DNA of 64,000 bases from assembly GCA_964533375.1 (NCBI GenBank), contig CAZHLW010000001.1, positions 558,001-622,000 of the forward strand, given 5' to 3'. Each line of letters starts with the position of its first letter. The first letter of the stretch is position 1. The stretch is from CALREJ01 sp964533375. GTDB lineage: Bacteria > Patescibacteriota > Gracilibacteria > Peribacterales > Peribacteraceae. The notes below the pieces were generated by a model. That model made no database searches. It worked only from the letters and a program-made list of their open reading frames with translations, and was not told the DNA's origin. Of the stretch, positions 39,453 to 47,383 are shown piece after piece. The position numbers were made by a program, and so were the translations under genes.

Positions 39453-39965
39453 TTATTTGCCCGTTGCCTTCAAAGTACCGGTCGCAACAATCTGGCCATC
39501 TGCGGATGAGCCCCCTTCTGACTGCTTTGTAACGATGATACGGGTGTACTCCTGAAGGTTTTTCTGGCTATCGATGCGCGCAGCATGGCGCACGTCATTC
39601 GCTCCTGCCTCCAGTATACCGATTTGTACGCGCTCCTTTTTTCCGTTCTCCGCCCAGGCAATGTAGGACGATCCGTCTTCAGCCGCCGCAATATTCAGCT
39701 GCACTCCTATAATGGTGCCGTTGTCCTCAAAAAAATAGGACGTGGCGATCCCATTCGCCAGAATTCCGTTCTCCCCGGACATCGCTCCAATCGAGAGTAC
39801 ACGCACCTCACCGTGCTTCGGATCTGTTTTCTGTGCATTGGGGGAGGCGGTCATGGTTTGATCGGGTGTGTCTCCGGTGTCGCCGGTTACCGTCGGGGTA
39901 GAGGGGGCGCATGCCGAAAGAATACCAATGAAGAGAAGTGTCCTGAGAGGAATGTGGCGCATCAT
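39453..39965 (-). CDS. Small lipoprotein
   Basis: A 170-residue exported lipoprotein. The signal peptide MMRHIPLRTLLFIGILSAC ends at lipobox LSAC. A Thr/Asp/Pro-rich spacer is followed by a beta-rich domain (GEVRVLSIGAMSGENGILANGIATSYFFEDNGTIIGVQLNI, VQIGILEAGANDVRHAARID, RIIVTKQSEGG). No family recognised. The first of two adjacent ATGs is chosen because TAAGAT (plus-strand ATCTTA, 39972-39977) ends 6 nt before it. It directly follows the O-antigen ligase-like gene (9 bp). Confidence 0.75.
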   Translation of the reverse strand: MMRHIPLRTLLFIGILSACAPSTPTVTGDTGDTPDQTMTASPNAQKTDPKHGEVRVLSIGAMSGENGILANGIATSYFFEDNGTIIGVQLNIAAAEDGSSYIAWAENGKKERVQIGILEAGANDVRHAARIDSQKNLQEYTRIIVTKQSEGGSSADGQIVATGTLKATGK

Positions 39966-39974
39966 GTACCGATC

Positions 39975-42011
39975 TTACCACAGCATTCCCGGTTCACGTG
40001 CAGAGTACGTGTCGCGCTCCGTGCGGGCGTGGTCTGCAGCGCGGCGAGCAATCTGCTTGTAGCGCTTTTCGTCGTTCGGGAAGAGGCGGGAAAGAGAGCG
40101 CGAGACGGAGAGCAGATCTTCCACGTTTTGCGAGAGCGCGATGAAGTGGGTGTTCTGTTCGATCGCATCGGCGTAGGCGGAGAAGAGGGCATCGAATTCC
40201 AGCTTTCTGGAAACAAGCGCTGCGGTGTCTGCTGCAGTGCGGTCAATCTGCAGAAGGACATCCAGCATGCCGAGATCCGTATATTTGCCAAGAGCGTAGG
40301 CGCGTTCAGCCGCAGCCTGTGCATCGGTCGTGTTTTGCTCACGCATATGAATCATCGCCTGCAGTTTCCAGGCGCGGGCATCAAACGCATTTTCCTTCAT
40401 ATAGATATCGATCGCGTTTTGTGCAGCGATGGGATCATTTTTCTGCAGGTAGATTTGTGCCTCACTCAAATGCATATCGCGGCTGAACCATTCTGTGCGT
40501 GCGCGGTGGTACCACTGCAGGGCAAGATCGGTTTCTCCCGCTGCCTCGGCATGGCGGCCAAAGGACGACTGAATAAGTCCCACGCCTTCTGTCACAGTGA
40601 TGATCAAGAGAAGAAGTGCGATGAGAGATTCGAAACGAAACAGCGTGCGTGACAGTTTCCAGCGCAAAAATGAATGTGTGCCGGTTTCTGTTCGAAGGCC
40701 AGTCGGTACAAACAGGAAAGCAATGCAGAGCCAGAGCGGCAATGCGACTCCCACAAACTGCAGGTTGTAGTCAATCATGTCATGCGCAGCAACACCTATC
40801 ACTGAAACCAGCAGAAGAACAGCTGCCATGTCGCGGTCCGCAGACCAGTCGCGGCGGCGGTTGAAAAGCATTTTTGTAGATGAGCCGATACCTCCAAGGA
40901 CAATTAGCACGAGCAGGATGGCAGCAGGCCAACCGAGATCCAGTGCGGTTGTAAGAATAACATTGTGCGCATGATCGGACGTTGCGAGCACATTTTGCAT
41001 CAACTGCGGCTGCACAAAGCGGAAGCTGTAGGGTCCATACCCCAGCCACGGGTGATCCCACGAAAGCGACCATGCCTGGTCCCAGAACTGACTGCGCTCA
41101 TCAATAGAGGATGTCCCCTCGGATGCCGTGAAGGTAATTTTCTCCGTAACCGACTGCACATCATGATGCATGGACCGTACGGCATTCACGCTGGCAAAAA
41201 GTCCGGTGGCAATCAGAAGGACGACAACAATACTAATGAGCGCCTCGATACGATTTACCCGAAGGAGACGCTTATAGCGGAGATCGCTCAATCCCAAATA
41301 CAGGAAGAAGCCGGCAGCTACAGCAATCTGCAGGCCAAAGGCGATCAGCGAGCCGCGGGAATAACTAAGGAGTAGCGATCCCAGCACCAGTCCGAGTCCG
41401 ATTGTTGTCAGGTACCGCAAAGAATCCTTAGCGGTCCTGCTGATCATCAGAAGCATCAGCGGCCAGGCAAGGAGGACAAAATCCCCCCAGGCGTTCGGCC
41501 AGTAGTCGGTATCGAACCGCATATCGAAGAATGTCCCGACGAAGCGGTTTACTGGTTGAAAGACATACACACAGATTCCAATGAGCGCCGCGATAATTGC
41601 TGTGACGGTAACAATCTGCACGAATGCTTTAAAGAAGCGACTGTCCGTTCCTTCCAGGCAACTACGGAGCGTCCAAAGGAACAGAAGTGACAGCGACACA
41701 GTGCGCAGTAGAGTGTCCAGTCCATAATTCTGTACCGATGAATGCAAATAGCTCGCAATAGAAAGAACGATCAATGCAATCACCATTATCCAGACAGTGA
41801 GCGGCGCCTCCCCGCGCCTCCCCGGTGCCGAGGCATCGGTCGATGCAATCCCGAAAAAGCGTTTTGCGCCAAAGGAAAGAGCCACAATGGCCGCGCACAC
41901 TGCAAGGTGCCATGTGCTTTCCAAACCCTTGCCGCCCCTCCAGAGAATGGAAAAAGCAACCAGAATGAGGACACCCCATTCGCTAAGGCGGGCAATGGAA
42001 AAAGGCTTCAT
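39975..42011 (-). CDS. O-antigen ligase/polymerase-like protein with TPR tail
   Basis: A 678-residue polytopic membrane protein with about 10-12 TM segments and a large loop containing GYGPYSFRFVQPQ and SDHAHNVILTTALDLGWPAAILL, the Wzy_C/O-antigen ligase signature (H..HN..L). The C-terminal ~220 residues are soluble TPR-like helices (ETDLALQWYHRARTEWFSRDMHLSEAQIYLQKNDPIAAQNAID, TDAQAAAERAYALGKYTD). Such proteins polymerise or ligate surface glycans or glycosylate proteins. In bacteria with one membrane, pilin or protein O-glycosylation is also possible. A consensus TATAAT (plus-strand 42019-42024) ends 7 nt before the ATG. Confidence 0.88.
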   Translation of the reverse strand: MKPFSIARLSEWGVLILVAFSILWRGGKGLESTWHLAVCAAIVALSFGAKRFFGIASTDASAPGRRGEAPLTVWIMVIALIVLSIASYLHSSVQNYGLDTLLRTVSLSLLFLWTLRSCLEGTDSRFFKAFVQIVTVTAIIAALIGICVYVFQPVNRFVGTFFDMRFDTDYWPNAWGDFVLLAWPLMLLMISRTAKDSLRYLTTIGLGLVLGSLLLSYSRGSLIAFGLQIAVAAGFFLYLGLSDLRYKRLLRVNRIEALISIVVVLLIATGLFASVNAVRSMHHDVQSVTEKITFTASEGTSSIDERSQFWDQAWSLSWDHPWLGYGPYSFRFVQPQLMQNVLATSDHAHNVILTTALDLGWPAAILLVLIVLGGIGSSTKMLFNRRRDWSADRDMAAVLLLVSVIGVAAHDMIDYNLQFVGVALPLWLCIAFLFVPTGLRTETGTHSFLRWKLSRTLFRFESLIALLLLIITVTEGVGLIQSSFGRHAEAAGETDLALQWYHRARTEWFSRDMHLSEAQIYLQKNDPIAAQNAIDIYMKENAFDARAWKLQAMIHMREQNTTDAQAAAERAYALGKYTDLGMLDVLLQIDRTAADTAALVSRKLEFDALFSAYADAIEQNTHFIALSQNVEDLLSVSRSLSRLFPNDEKRYKQIARRAADHARTERDTYSAREPGMLW

Positions 42012-42058
42012 GGCCTTTATTATAAGCTAGTTTGGTTGAGAATGAAGGTTTTGTTTAA

Positions 42059-42144
42059 TGGTGCCGATGGGGAGACTCGAACTCCCACAAGATTGCTCTT
42101 ACACGCTCCTGAAGCGTGCGCGTCTACCATTCCGCCACATCGGC
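42059..42144 (-). tRNA. tRNA-Leu (CAG)
   Basis: Class II tRNA with a long variable arm. Acceptor GCCGATG/CATCGGC, anticodon stem CACGC/GCGTG, loop TTCAGGA with anticodon CAG (plus-strand 42109-42111), encoded CCA. Confidence 0.95.
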
Positions 42145-42250
42145 ATGTGCGATTAGAGAACGGGCCAAAGTGTAGCAATATTCCTTCTTTCCGCAACTCA
42201 AGCCATTTTCTTGCTTTTTCCTTTGTGCGAGCCTTAAATGTCGCAATCGT

Positions 42251-42613
42251 ATGCCAGAAACAGAGATTGACCTGACGGCTTTGCCAGTGAGTTATTCTTT
42301 GAGAGAAAAGGTATTGTCTGATATTCAGGATGCTAATGATTTTCATATTTTTCTCGTTCTTTTTTATATGAAGGAAGGTGAACGAGAAAAATTATTGCAT
42401 CTTTTCCTTCGTACATACAGCAACGCGGATCTGGCGGTTGCAGAAAGTAACAGTAAGCACGGCGATTCCTTAATGCCAAATACATCGCATCAGGTTCTTC
42501 TTGCCAAGAAAAAAGGAACTCCCTGTACCCCCGGTGCAGTACCTGTCATTTTCGATCAGGAAGAAATCGATTTATTCACCGAAATTTTACAGTGTGAGCA
42601 CGCTGTATCATGA
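42251..42613 (+). CDS. Hypothetical protein
   Basis: A 120-residue soluble protein, MPETEIDLTALPVSYSLREK..., with an alpha-helical middle (DANDFHIFLVLFYMKEGEREKLLHLFLRTYSN) and a C-terminal part ending FDQEEIDLFTEILQCEHAVS. Family unknown. Its last 6 bp overlap the 3' end of convergent msrB. The upstream TAAATG lies ~10 nt from the ATG. More AT-rich than its neighbours. The frame is clean, supporting a real small gene; function cannot be stated. Confidence 0.6.
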   Translation: MPETEIDLTALPVSYSLREKVLSDIQDANDFHIFLVLFYMKEGEREKLLHLFLRTYSNADLAVAESNSKHGDSLMPNTSHQVLLAKKKGTPCTPGAVPVIFDQEEIDLFTEILQCEHAVS

Positions 42614-42970
42614 AGCCGGAATAAACCGCATCGACAGCGAATTCACACAATGTCGCGTGTCTTTCTGTGTCAGCTTCTCTCCTTCAAACACATGCCCAAG
42701 ATGCGCGCCGCAGTTGTTGCACTGGATTTCCACTCTGAATCCATCTGCATCCGGTAATTCTTTTACTGCTCCCGGAATTGCATCATCAAATGCGGGCCAG
42801 CCGCAGCCGGCATCAAATTTATCTTTCGACCGGTACAGCTCTGCATTACATCGTTTGCAGATGTACGTTCCCGCCTCATAAAAATCATCATACTCACCAC
42901 TGAACGGACGTTCGGTGCCTTTGTCTTCTATCACGTGCTTTTCCTCTGATGTAAGCTCATTAAAGTCCAT
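42608..42970 (-). CDS. msrB: MsrB, peptide-methionine (R)-S-oxide reductase
   Basis: Repairs methionine-R-sulfoxide using thioredoxin. The 120-residue product has two CxxC zinc motifs (CKRCNAELY, CNNCGAHLGHVF), GCGWPAFDDAI and the catalytic Cys in RHCVNSLSMRF. ATG 42970 (MDFNELTSEE) is chosen over a longer frame because TACAAT (plus-strand 42977-42982) ends 6 nt before it. It is divergent from the ATP-grasp gene, 42 bp away. Confidence 0.94.
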   Translation of the reverse strand: MDFNELTSEEKHVIEDKGTERPFSGEYDDFYEAGTYICKRCNAELYRSKDKFDAGCGWPAFDDAIPGAVKELPDADGFRVEIQCNNCGAHLGHVFEGEKLTQKDTRHCVNSLSMRFIPAS

Positions 42971-42976
42971 GACTAT

Positions 42977-43006
42977 ATTGTACTGCGCTCCTGGGAGTTC
43001 TACCAT
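42977..43006. promoter_or_regulatory. Overlapping divergent promoters of msrB and the ATP-grasp gene
   Basis: Rightward: TTGTAC (42978-42983), 17-nt spacer, TACCAT (43001-43006), then 6 nt to ATG 43013. Leftward: -10 TACAAT (42977-42982) with 6 nt to ATG 42970. The two share the same 30 bp. Confidence 0.5.
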
Positions 43007-43012
43007 GGATGC

Positions 43013-43918
43013 ATGAAAACAATTGCTGTCTTTTTTGATAAACCACTGGGCGACGACTATCCGCTGAATATTCAGATGTATGTAGATGCATACCGAGAAT
43101 TATCCGACAAAGTGAAGGCAAACGGTGGCAGACTGTGCATTGTGCGGTCCATGGATACGTTCCTTGGTGGAAATACCTTCTCCAAATATTGGGAGTATGA
43201 GGACGGCAAGATTGTCGAAAGAAACGAAACGCTCACTGCAGATGTCATTTATAACAAAGCACACTTTGAACCGGACGATGCATCGGTGCTGGTCAATAGC
43301 GTGGCTTTTGATGATGTGTGCACCGATAAAATGAAATCGTATGACATGTTTGCGGAGCTTTTCCCGCAGACTGCTCTTCTGAATAGCGCTGATGATATTG
43401 ATGCCGCAATTGCGTCCATGCGCACAGAAACTGTTGTCTCAAAGCCTGTGGATGGTGAAGGAGGGTCGGGGGTGATTGTAAAACCCAAAAATGAAATAAA
43501 AGCAGTGATTCCGTCATTCCCCTATTTGCTGCAGGAATTCATTGATATGAACGCGGGCATTCCTGGATTCATAGATGGACTGCATGACTTCCGGATGATC
43601 TGCATCAATGAAGACATCAAACTCTGTTATATCCGCACACCGCCCTCCGGAGAATTCACAGCGAATGTCTCGCGTGGCGGTAAAGAAATCGAAATACCGC
43701 TTGATCAGATTCCAGCAGAAGCATTGGCACTGCACACTGCCATCGACGAAAAACTGAAACCATTTGGACGCCGCATCTATTCCATTGATCTCGGCCGCGA
43801 TGCGAGCGGACGGTGGTTTATAATTGAATTGAATTCCAAGCCGGGGCTCGAGCCATCCAGAACAGGAAAAGAGTATGGTCCGTATCTGGAGGCACTGGCG
43901 GCAAATCTCTGTTCCTGA
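43013..43918 (+). CDS. ATP-grasp ligase (RimK/glutathione synthetase-like)
   Basis: A 301-residue ATP-grasp enzyme that would join a carboxylate to an amine via an acyl phosphate. Visible parts: N-terminal pre-ATP-grasp domain, ETVVSKPVDGEGGSGVIVKPKN (P-loop-like, with the ATP-binding Lys), FPYLLQEFIDMNAG, HDFRMICINEDIKLCYIRTPPSGEFTANVSRGG and the metal-binding end FIIELNSKPGLEPSR. It is closest in pattern to small stand-alone RimK-like and glutathione synthetase-like ligases; the substrate is unknown. It is followed at 4 bp by a SRPBCC gene, probably in the same transcript. Confidence 0.85.
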   Translation: MKTIAVFFDKPLGDDYPLNIQMYVDAYRELSDKVKANGGRLCIVRSMDTFLGGNTFSKYWEYEDGKIVERNETLTADVIYNKAHFEPDDASVLVNSVAFDDVCTDKMKSYDMFAELFPQTALLNSADDIDAAIASMRTETVVSKPVDGEGGSGVIVKPKNEIKAVIPSFPYLLQEFIDMNAGIPGFIDGLHDFRMICINEDIKLCYIRTPPSGEFTANVSRGGKEIEIPLDQIPAEALALHTAIDEKLKPFGRRIYSIDLGRDASGRWFIIELNSKPGLEPSRTGKEYGPYLEALAANLCS

Positions 43919-43922
43919 TTGT

Positions 43923-44396
43923 ATGGCAGCACACGAGTACCACTTCATCACGCATTGGAGAGTTGCTGGTAAGGTTTCCAATGTGTATCACATCCTGAAA
44001 AGTGCGACCGACTATCCGCGCTGGTGGGGAGACTGCTATTTGTCGGTAACAGAAGAAGAGCCCGTTGATGCACAGGGGCTCAATGGATCTTATAAAATTG
44101 TGAATCGCGGAAAGCTGCCCTATACACTCACCTGGTATTCATCCGTTCATTCTTTTGAAGAGCCACACGGATTTGTCATTACTGCATCGGGAGAATTACA
44201 GGGAACAGGACGCTGGGTATTTGAGCAGCAGGGCGAGATGGTGGATATTCTTTTCTATTGGGATGTCAGTCTCGGCAAATCGTGGCTGCGGTCGCTTTCA
44301 TTTCTTTTGAAGCCGATTTTAGTGAGTAACCATAACTGGGTGATGGATCGCGGGGAAAAGAGATTGCAGGAAAAACTGCAGAGTATTGTTCCGTAG
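43923..44396 (+). CDS. SRPBCC (START/polyketide cyclase-like) protein
   Basis: A 157-residue protein of the helix-grip fold that binds hydrophobic ligands. MAAHEYHFITHWRVAGKVSNVYHILKSATDYPRWWGDCY opens with the typical ..W.v..p...V...l.d...yp.WW pattern; GKLPYTLTWYSSVHSFEEPHG and GTGRWVFEQQGEMVDILFYWDVS follow. ATG 43923 is chosen because it starts the fold; an upstream in-frame start overlaps the preceding gene. It is tightly linked to the ATP-grasp gene, so the pair may act on one small molecule, which is inference. Confidence 0.8.
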   Translation: MAAHEYHFITHWRVAGKVSNVYHILKSATDYPRWWGDCYLSVTEEEPVDAQGLNGSYKIVNRGKLPYTLTWYSSVHSFEEPHGFVITASGELQGTGRWVFEQQGEMVDILFYWDVSLGKSWLRSLSFLLKPILVSNHNWVMDRGEKRLQEKLQSIVP

Positions 44397-44407
44397 ATTT
44401 TGTTGTT

Positions 44408-44647
44408 ATGGCTTTCAAAGAATCAGATCCATACCGCCATCCTTTCAATGAGGTGCGGGCAATACATGAAAGACTTGATGTACTTCAAGCTTATATTATC
44501 CATTACATCAGAAAAGCAGGTGAACGCGGTGTGGAATTTGACCAACTGTTGTTTATCCTCGATATACCGGACAAACATAAAGATCTGGTAAGGAAGAAAC
44601 TCCAGCAGCTTCTTGATGAAGGACATATCAGCAGGAAGAGCCAGTAA
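44408..44647 (+). CDS. Small winged-helix-like protein
   Basis: A 79-residue basic/acidic helical protein: MAFKESDPYRHPFNEVRAIHERLDVLQAYIIHYIRKAGERG, then VEFDQLLFILDIPDKHKDLVRKKLQQLLDEGHISRKSQ. The pattern of three helices and a terminal L..LLDEGHI resembles a winged-helix domain. Function unknown. It starts 11 bp after the SRPBCC gene and probably belongs to that operon. The groES promoter/CIRCE lies directly behind it. Confidence 0.6.
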   Translation: MAFKESDPYRHPFNEVRAIHERLDVLQAYIIHYIRKAGERGVEFDQLLFILDIPDKHKDLVRKKLQQLLDEGHISRKSQ

Positions 44648-44651
44648 TGCC

Positions 44652-44691
44652 TTGACGATAAAAATTATCACTCTAAAATACCGACTGCTAA
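44652..44691 (+). promoter_or_regulatory. groES-groEL promoter with CIRCE-like HrcA operator
   Basis: TTGACG (44652-44657), 16-nt spacer, TAAAAT (44674-44679). An operator TTATCACTC-N9-GACTGCTAA (44665-44691) overlaps the -10; each half differs from the CIRCE consensus TTAGCACTC-N9-GAGTGCTAA by one base. The left half is identical to the dnaK operator half. Confidence 0.8.
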
Positions 44692-44727
44692 CAAAGTTAT
44701 TTTCCTTTCATTTCCCATATATTTTCT

Positions 44728-45057
44728 ATGGCAACCCTTCCAAAACTCGCAGTTGCAATTGAACCACTCGGAGACCGTGTGGTTGTGATGCCTATTGAGG
44801 CCGAACAGGTCACCGCTTCCGGCATTGTTATTCCCGATACAGCCAAAGGCGAAAAGCCGCAGGAAGGGATCGTGCTGGCGCTCGGAAAGGGCGGACTCGG
44901 AAAAGACAATGTAAACCCGCACGACTACCTGAAAGTGGGCGACAAAGTTCTTTTTGGAAAGTACGCCGGTGATGATGTGAAACTGAAGGATAAAGACAAT
45001 AAAGATGTCGAAGTTAAAATCCTTCACGTCGATTCTATTTTGGGATTAGTAAAATAA
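44728..45057 (+). CDS. groES: GroES co-chaperonin
   Basis: The 10-kDa lid of the GroEL cavity, 109 residues. The start VAIEPLGDRVVVMPIEAEQVTASGIVIPDTAKGEKPQEG, with the mobile loop (TASGIVIPDTA), and GDKVLFGKYAGDDVKLKD and EVKILHVDSILGLV are typical. A leader of ~40 nt contains the CIRCE operator. It is 43 bp upstream of groEL. Confidence 0.96.
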   Translation: MATLPKLAVAIEPLGDRVVVMPIEAEQVTASGIVIPDTAKGEKPQEGIVLALGKGGLGKDNVNPHDYLKVGDKVLFGKYAGDDVKLKDKDNKDVEVKILHVDSILGLVK

Positions 45058-45060
45058 ATG

Positions 45061-45098
45061 ATCCCTACCTCCTAATTCCTACTACCTACAACCTAACA
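45061..45098. repeat. CCTA-type low-complexity tract in the groES-groEL gap
   Basis: Repeated CCTA-type units (CCCTACCTCCTAATTCCTAC and CTACAACCTAACA) separate groES and groEL. Similar in style to tracts at 27763-27797, 57437-57467 and 58637-58672. Confidence 0.45.
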
Positions 45099-45100
45099 AT

Positions 45101-46744
45101 ATGGCTAAGCAACTTCTCTTCGGTGACAACGCACGTGAAAAAGTCCTTACCGGTGTCACCAAACTCGCGGCTGCTGTTCGCGCTACCATGGGCCCCAAGG
45201 GCCGCAACGTCGTTATTGACCGTAAATACGGCGGACCGACTGTCACCAAAGACGGTGTGACCGTCGCAAAGGAAATTGAACTGGAAGACCCATTTGAAAA
45301 CATGGGTGCACAGCTCGTAAAAGAAGCTGCAACCAAGACCAACGACGCAGCGGGTGACGGAACCACAACCGCAACCGTTCTTGCACACGCAATGATGGAC
45401 GAAGGAATGAAGCACCTGAGTTCCGGTTCCAATCCGATTCTGATCAAGCGCGGTATGGAAATGGCGACCGAAGCTGTGACAGAATTCCTCGGAAAGATTA
45501 AGAAAGATATCACGAAGAAAGATGAATTTGCAGCTGTTGCAACAATCTCTGCACAGGATGAAGAAATCGGCAAAGCAATTGCTGAAGTGATTGAAGAAGT
45601 AGGAAAAGACGGCGTTGTAACAGTAGAAGCCGGCCAGACACTCGGACTCGAGAAGGAATTTGTGGAAGGCATGCAGTTCGATAACGGCTACATCTCCCCG
45701 TATTTTGTGACAGACACTGCCCGCATGGATGCTGTGTTTGAGCGACCGTCTATTCTGATTACCGATAAAAAGATCAGTTCCATTCAGGAAATCCTGCCGC
45801 TCCTTGAGGGGCTCGCACAGAAGGGCAAAAAAGAAATTGTGATCATTGCCGAAAGCATGGAAGGCGAAGCGCTCACGACTCTCATTTTAAATAAACTGCG
45901 CGGCACATTCAGCGCTCTTGCAGTCAAAGCTCCTGCCTTTGGTGACCGCCGCAAGGAAATTCTGAAGGATATTGCAGCCCTTACTGGAGGTCGCGTCATC
46001 AGCGAAGAAATTGGACTCAAGCTGGAAAACGCAACCGTTGCAGACCTTGGAACTGCCCGCCGTGTAGTAGCCAGCAAAGATGCAACACTCATTGTGGGTG
46101 GCAACGGAAAGAAGGCAGATATTGAAATGCGCGTGAATGAAATCAAAGCACAACTCCCGAATACAAAGTCAGACTTCGACCGCGAAAAGCTTCAGGAACG
46201 TCTGGCGAAGATGACCGGCGGTGTTGCTGTTATCAAGGTTGGTGCCGCAACGGAAGTGGAACAGAAGGAAAAGCAGCACCGCGTGGAAGATGCACTGTCC
46301 GCAACACGTGCAGCTGCAGAAGAAGGAATTGTTCCGGGAGGCGGAACCGCGTATATCCGCGCTTTGTCTACACTCGAATCCCTGCTCAAGAAAACCACGA
46401 ACAAAGACGAGCAGATCGGTATTCAGATTGTCATGAATTCCCTCACCGCTCCAGCAAAAAACATTGCAGAGAACGCCGGTGTTGCCGGTGATGTGGTAGT
46501 GAGCAAAGTGAAGGACGGCAAAGACAACTTCGGTTACAACGCTCTCACCGGTGAATATACGGACCTTGTGAAAGATATGGTGATCGACCCGAAGAAAGTC
46601 TCCCGCGCAGCGCTGGAAAATGCCGTCTCCGTTGCCGCCATGTTCCTCACACTCGAAGTGGCAGTCACCGATATTCCGAAGAAGGAAGAACCGGCAATGC
46701 CTGCGGGTGGAGGCATGGGAGGAATGGGTGGGATGGATTTCTAA
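45101..46744 (+). CDS. groEL: GroEL chaperonin
   Basis: The 60-kDa chaperonin, 547 residues. ATMGPKGRNVVIDRKYGGPTVTKDGVTVAKEIELEDPFENMGAQLVKEAATKTNDAAGDGTTTATVL, with the ATPase Asp in the DGTTT region; AFGDRRKEILKDIAALTGG; VVPGGG-type IVPGGGTAYIRAL; and the C-terminal GGMGGMGGMDF tail are all present. Controlled with groES by the CIRCE operator. It ends at a strong terminator. Confidence 0.97.
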   Translation: MAKQLLFGDNAREKVLTGVTKLAAAVRATMGPKGRNVVIDRKYGGPTVTKDGVTVAKEIELEDPFENMGAQLVKEAATKTNDAAGDGTTTATVLAHAMMDEGMKHLSSGSNPILIKRGMEMATEAVTEFLGKIKKDITKKDEFAAVATISAQDEEIGKAIAEVIEEVGKDGVVTVEAGQTLGLEKEFVEGMQFDNGYISPYFVTDTARMDAVFERPSILITDKKISSIQEILPLLEGLAQKGKKEIVIIAESMEGEALTTLILNKLRGTFSALAVKAPAFGDRRKEILKDIAALTGGRVISEEIGLKLENATVADLGTARRVVASKDATLIVGGNGKKADIEMRVNEIKAQLPNTKSDFDREKLQERLAKMTGGVAVIKVGAATEVEQKEKQHRVEDALSATRAAAEEGIVPGGGTAYIRALSTLESLLKKTTNKDEQIGIQIVMNSLTAPAKNIAENAGVAGDVVVSKVKDGKDNFGYNALTGEYTDLVKDMVIDPKKVSRAALENAVSVAAMFLTLEVAVTDIPKKEEPAMPAGGGMGGMGGMDF

Positions 46745-46755
46745 ACGCTATTATC

Positions 46756-46793
46756 AAAATCCCCTCCTATCATATAGATGGAGGGGATTTTTG
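46756..46793 (+). terminator. Rho-independent terminator after groEL
   Basis: A perfect 12-bp stem AAAATCCCCTCC/GGAGGGGATTTT (46756-46767, 46780-46791) with a 12-nt loop, followed by further T. It may also act on the convergent small gene. Confidence 0.9.
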
Positions 46794-46813
46794 AATTGCA
46801 ACAAAATGCTGCA

Positions 46814-47095
46814 TTACGCTTGATCGTTGTAGAAATCCTGCTGGGGATAGTCAAAAAATCTCCATAATCCCCAAAGAAGAAGTGAAAGAAAAACACCAAT
46901 ACCAATAAGTAAGGTAATGGGGAACGCGAATGGCATTTGTATGAGAATAATCCGACAAGGCACTCCCACTACAAAAATTGCCTGTGCGAGCGCCATGCGA
47001 CTCGCACGTTTTCCATGCAAGATCCTGGAAGTAGTAATGATGAGATGCCCCAGAGTCATTCCAAAGAAAACAAAGATGCATGCTACAAGTATCAT
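46814..47095 (-). CDS. Small membrane protein
   Basis: A 93-residue protein with three hydrophobic segments (about 1-22, MILVACIFVFFGMTLGHLII; 37-53, ALAQAIFVVGVPCRIIL; 57-81, FAFPITLLIGIGVFLSLLLWGLW) and a basic loop RILHGKRASRMA. It ends with a polar tail, DYPQQDFYNDQA. No family recognised. An AAGGGA lies 6 nt before the ATG. The gene faces groEL convergently and is preceded by a ~290-bp gap with small inverted repeats. Confidence 0.55.
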   Translation of the reverse strand: MILVACIFVFFGMTLGHLIITTSRILHGKRASRMALAQAIFVVGVPCRIILIQMPFAFPITLLIGIGVFLSLLLWGLWRFFDYPQQDFYNDQA

Positions 47096-47383
47096 GATAA
47101 TCCCTTCGCTGGATGTGAACGATCAAATAAATCCGGCGTATGCCGGTAGGTAACAATAATTCCTTGAAGTATCTTAGTAAAGAATGAAAAGGGCGCTGAG
47201 ACAAAAAGTCTGTCTCAGCAACCCGATTACCTCTGCCTTCCACTGATTCCAAGGAGTCATCTTGCCGTGGATTCTGCTAAAAGAAAGACATCCACATGGA
47301 TCAATGAGCAAAAAGATGGGATTAACCAATGCGGGAACCCGCAACTGCTAAGAAATGATCATTCGATACAGAGGTTCCGGCAT
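47096..47383. other. Gene-free gap with several perfect small inverted repeats
   Basis: About 290 bp without a convincing gene. It holds CCGGC/GCCGG (47133-47146), GCTGAGACA/TGTCTCAGC (47195-47219), and TGCGG/CCGCA (47331-47344), plus a longer-range GGAACC/GGTTCC pair (47335-47377). A 28-codon minus-strand frame (47174-47260, MTPWNQWKAEVIGLLRQ...) is present but unsupported. It could be an untranslated leader of the small membrane protein, an unknown RNA, or decayed sequence. Confidence 0.4.

Noticed and set aside
47174..47260. 28-codon minus-strand gene upstream of the small membrane protein
   Set aside because: No coupling, promoter or family support; may be a chance frame.
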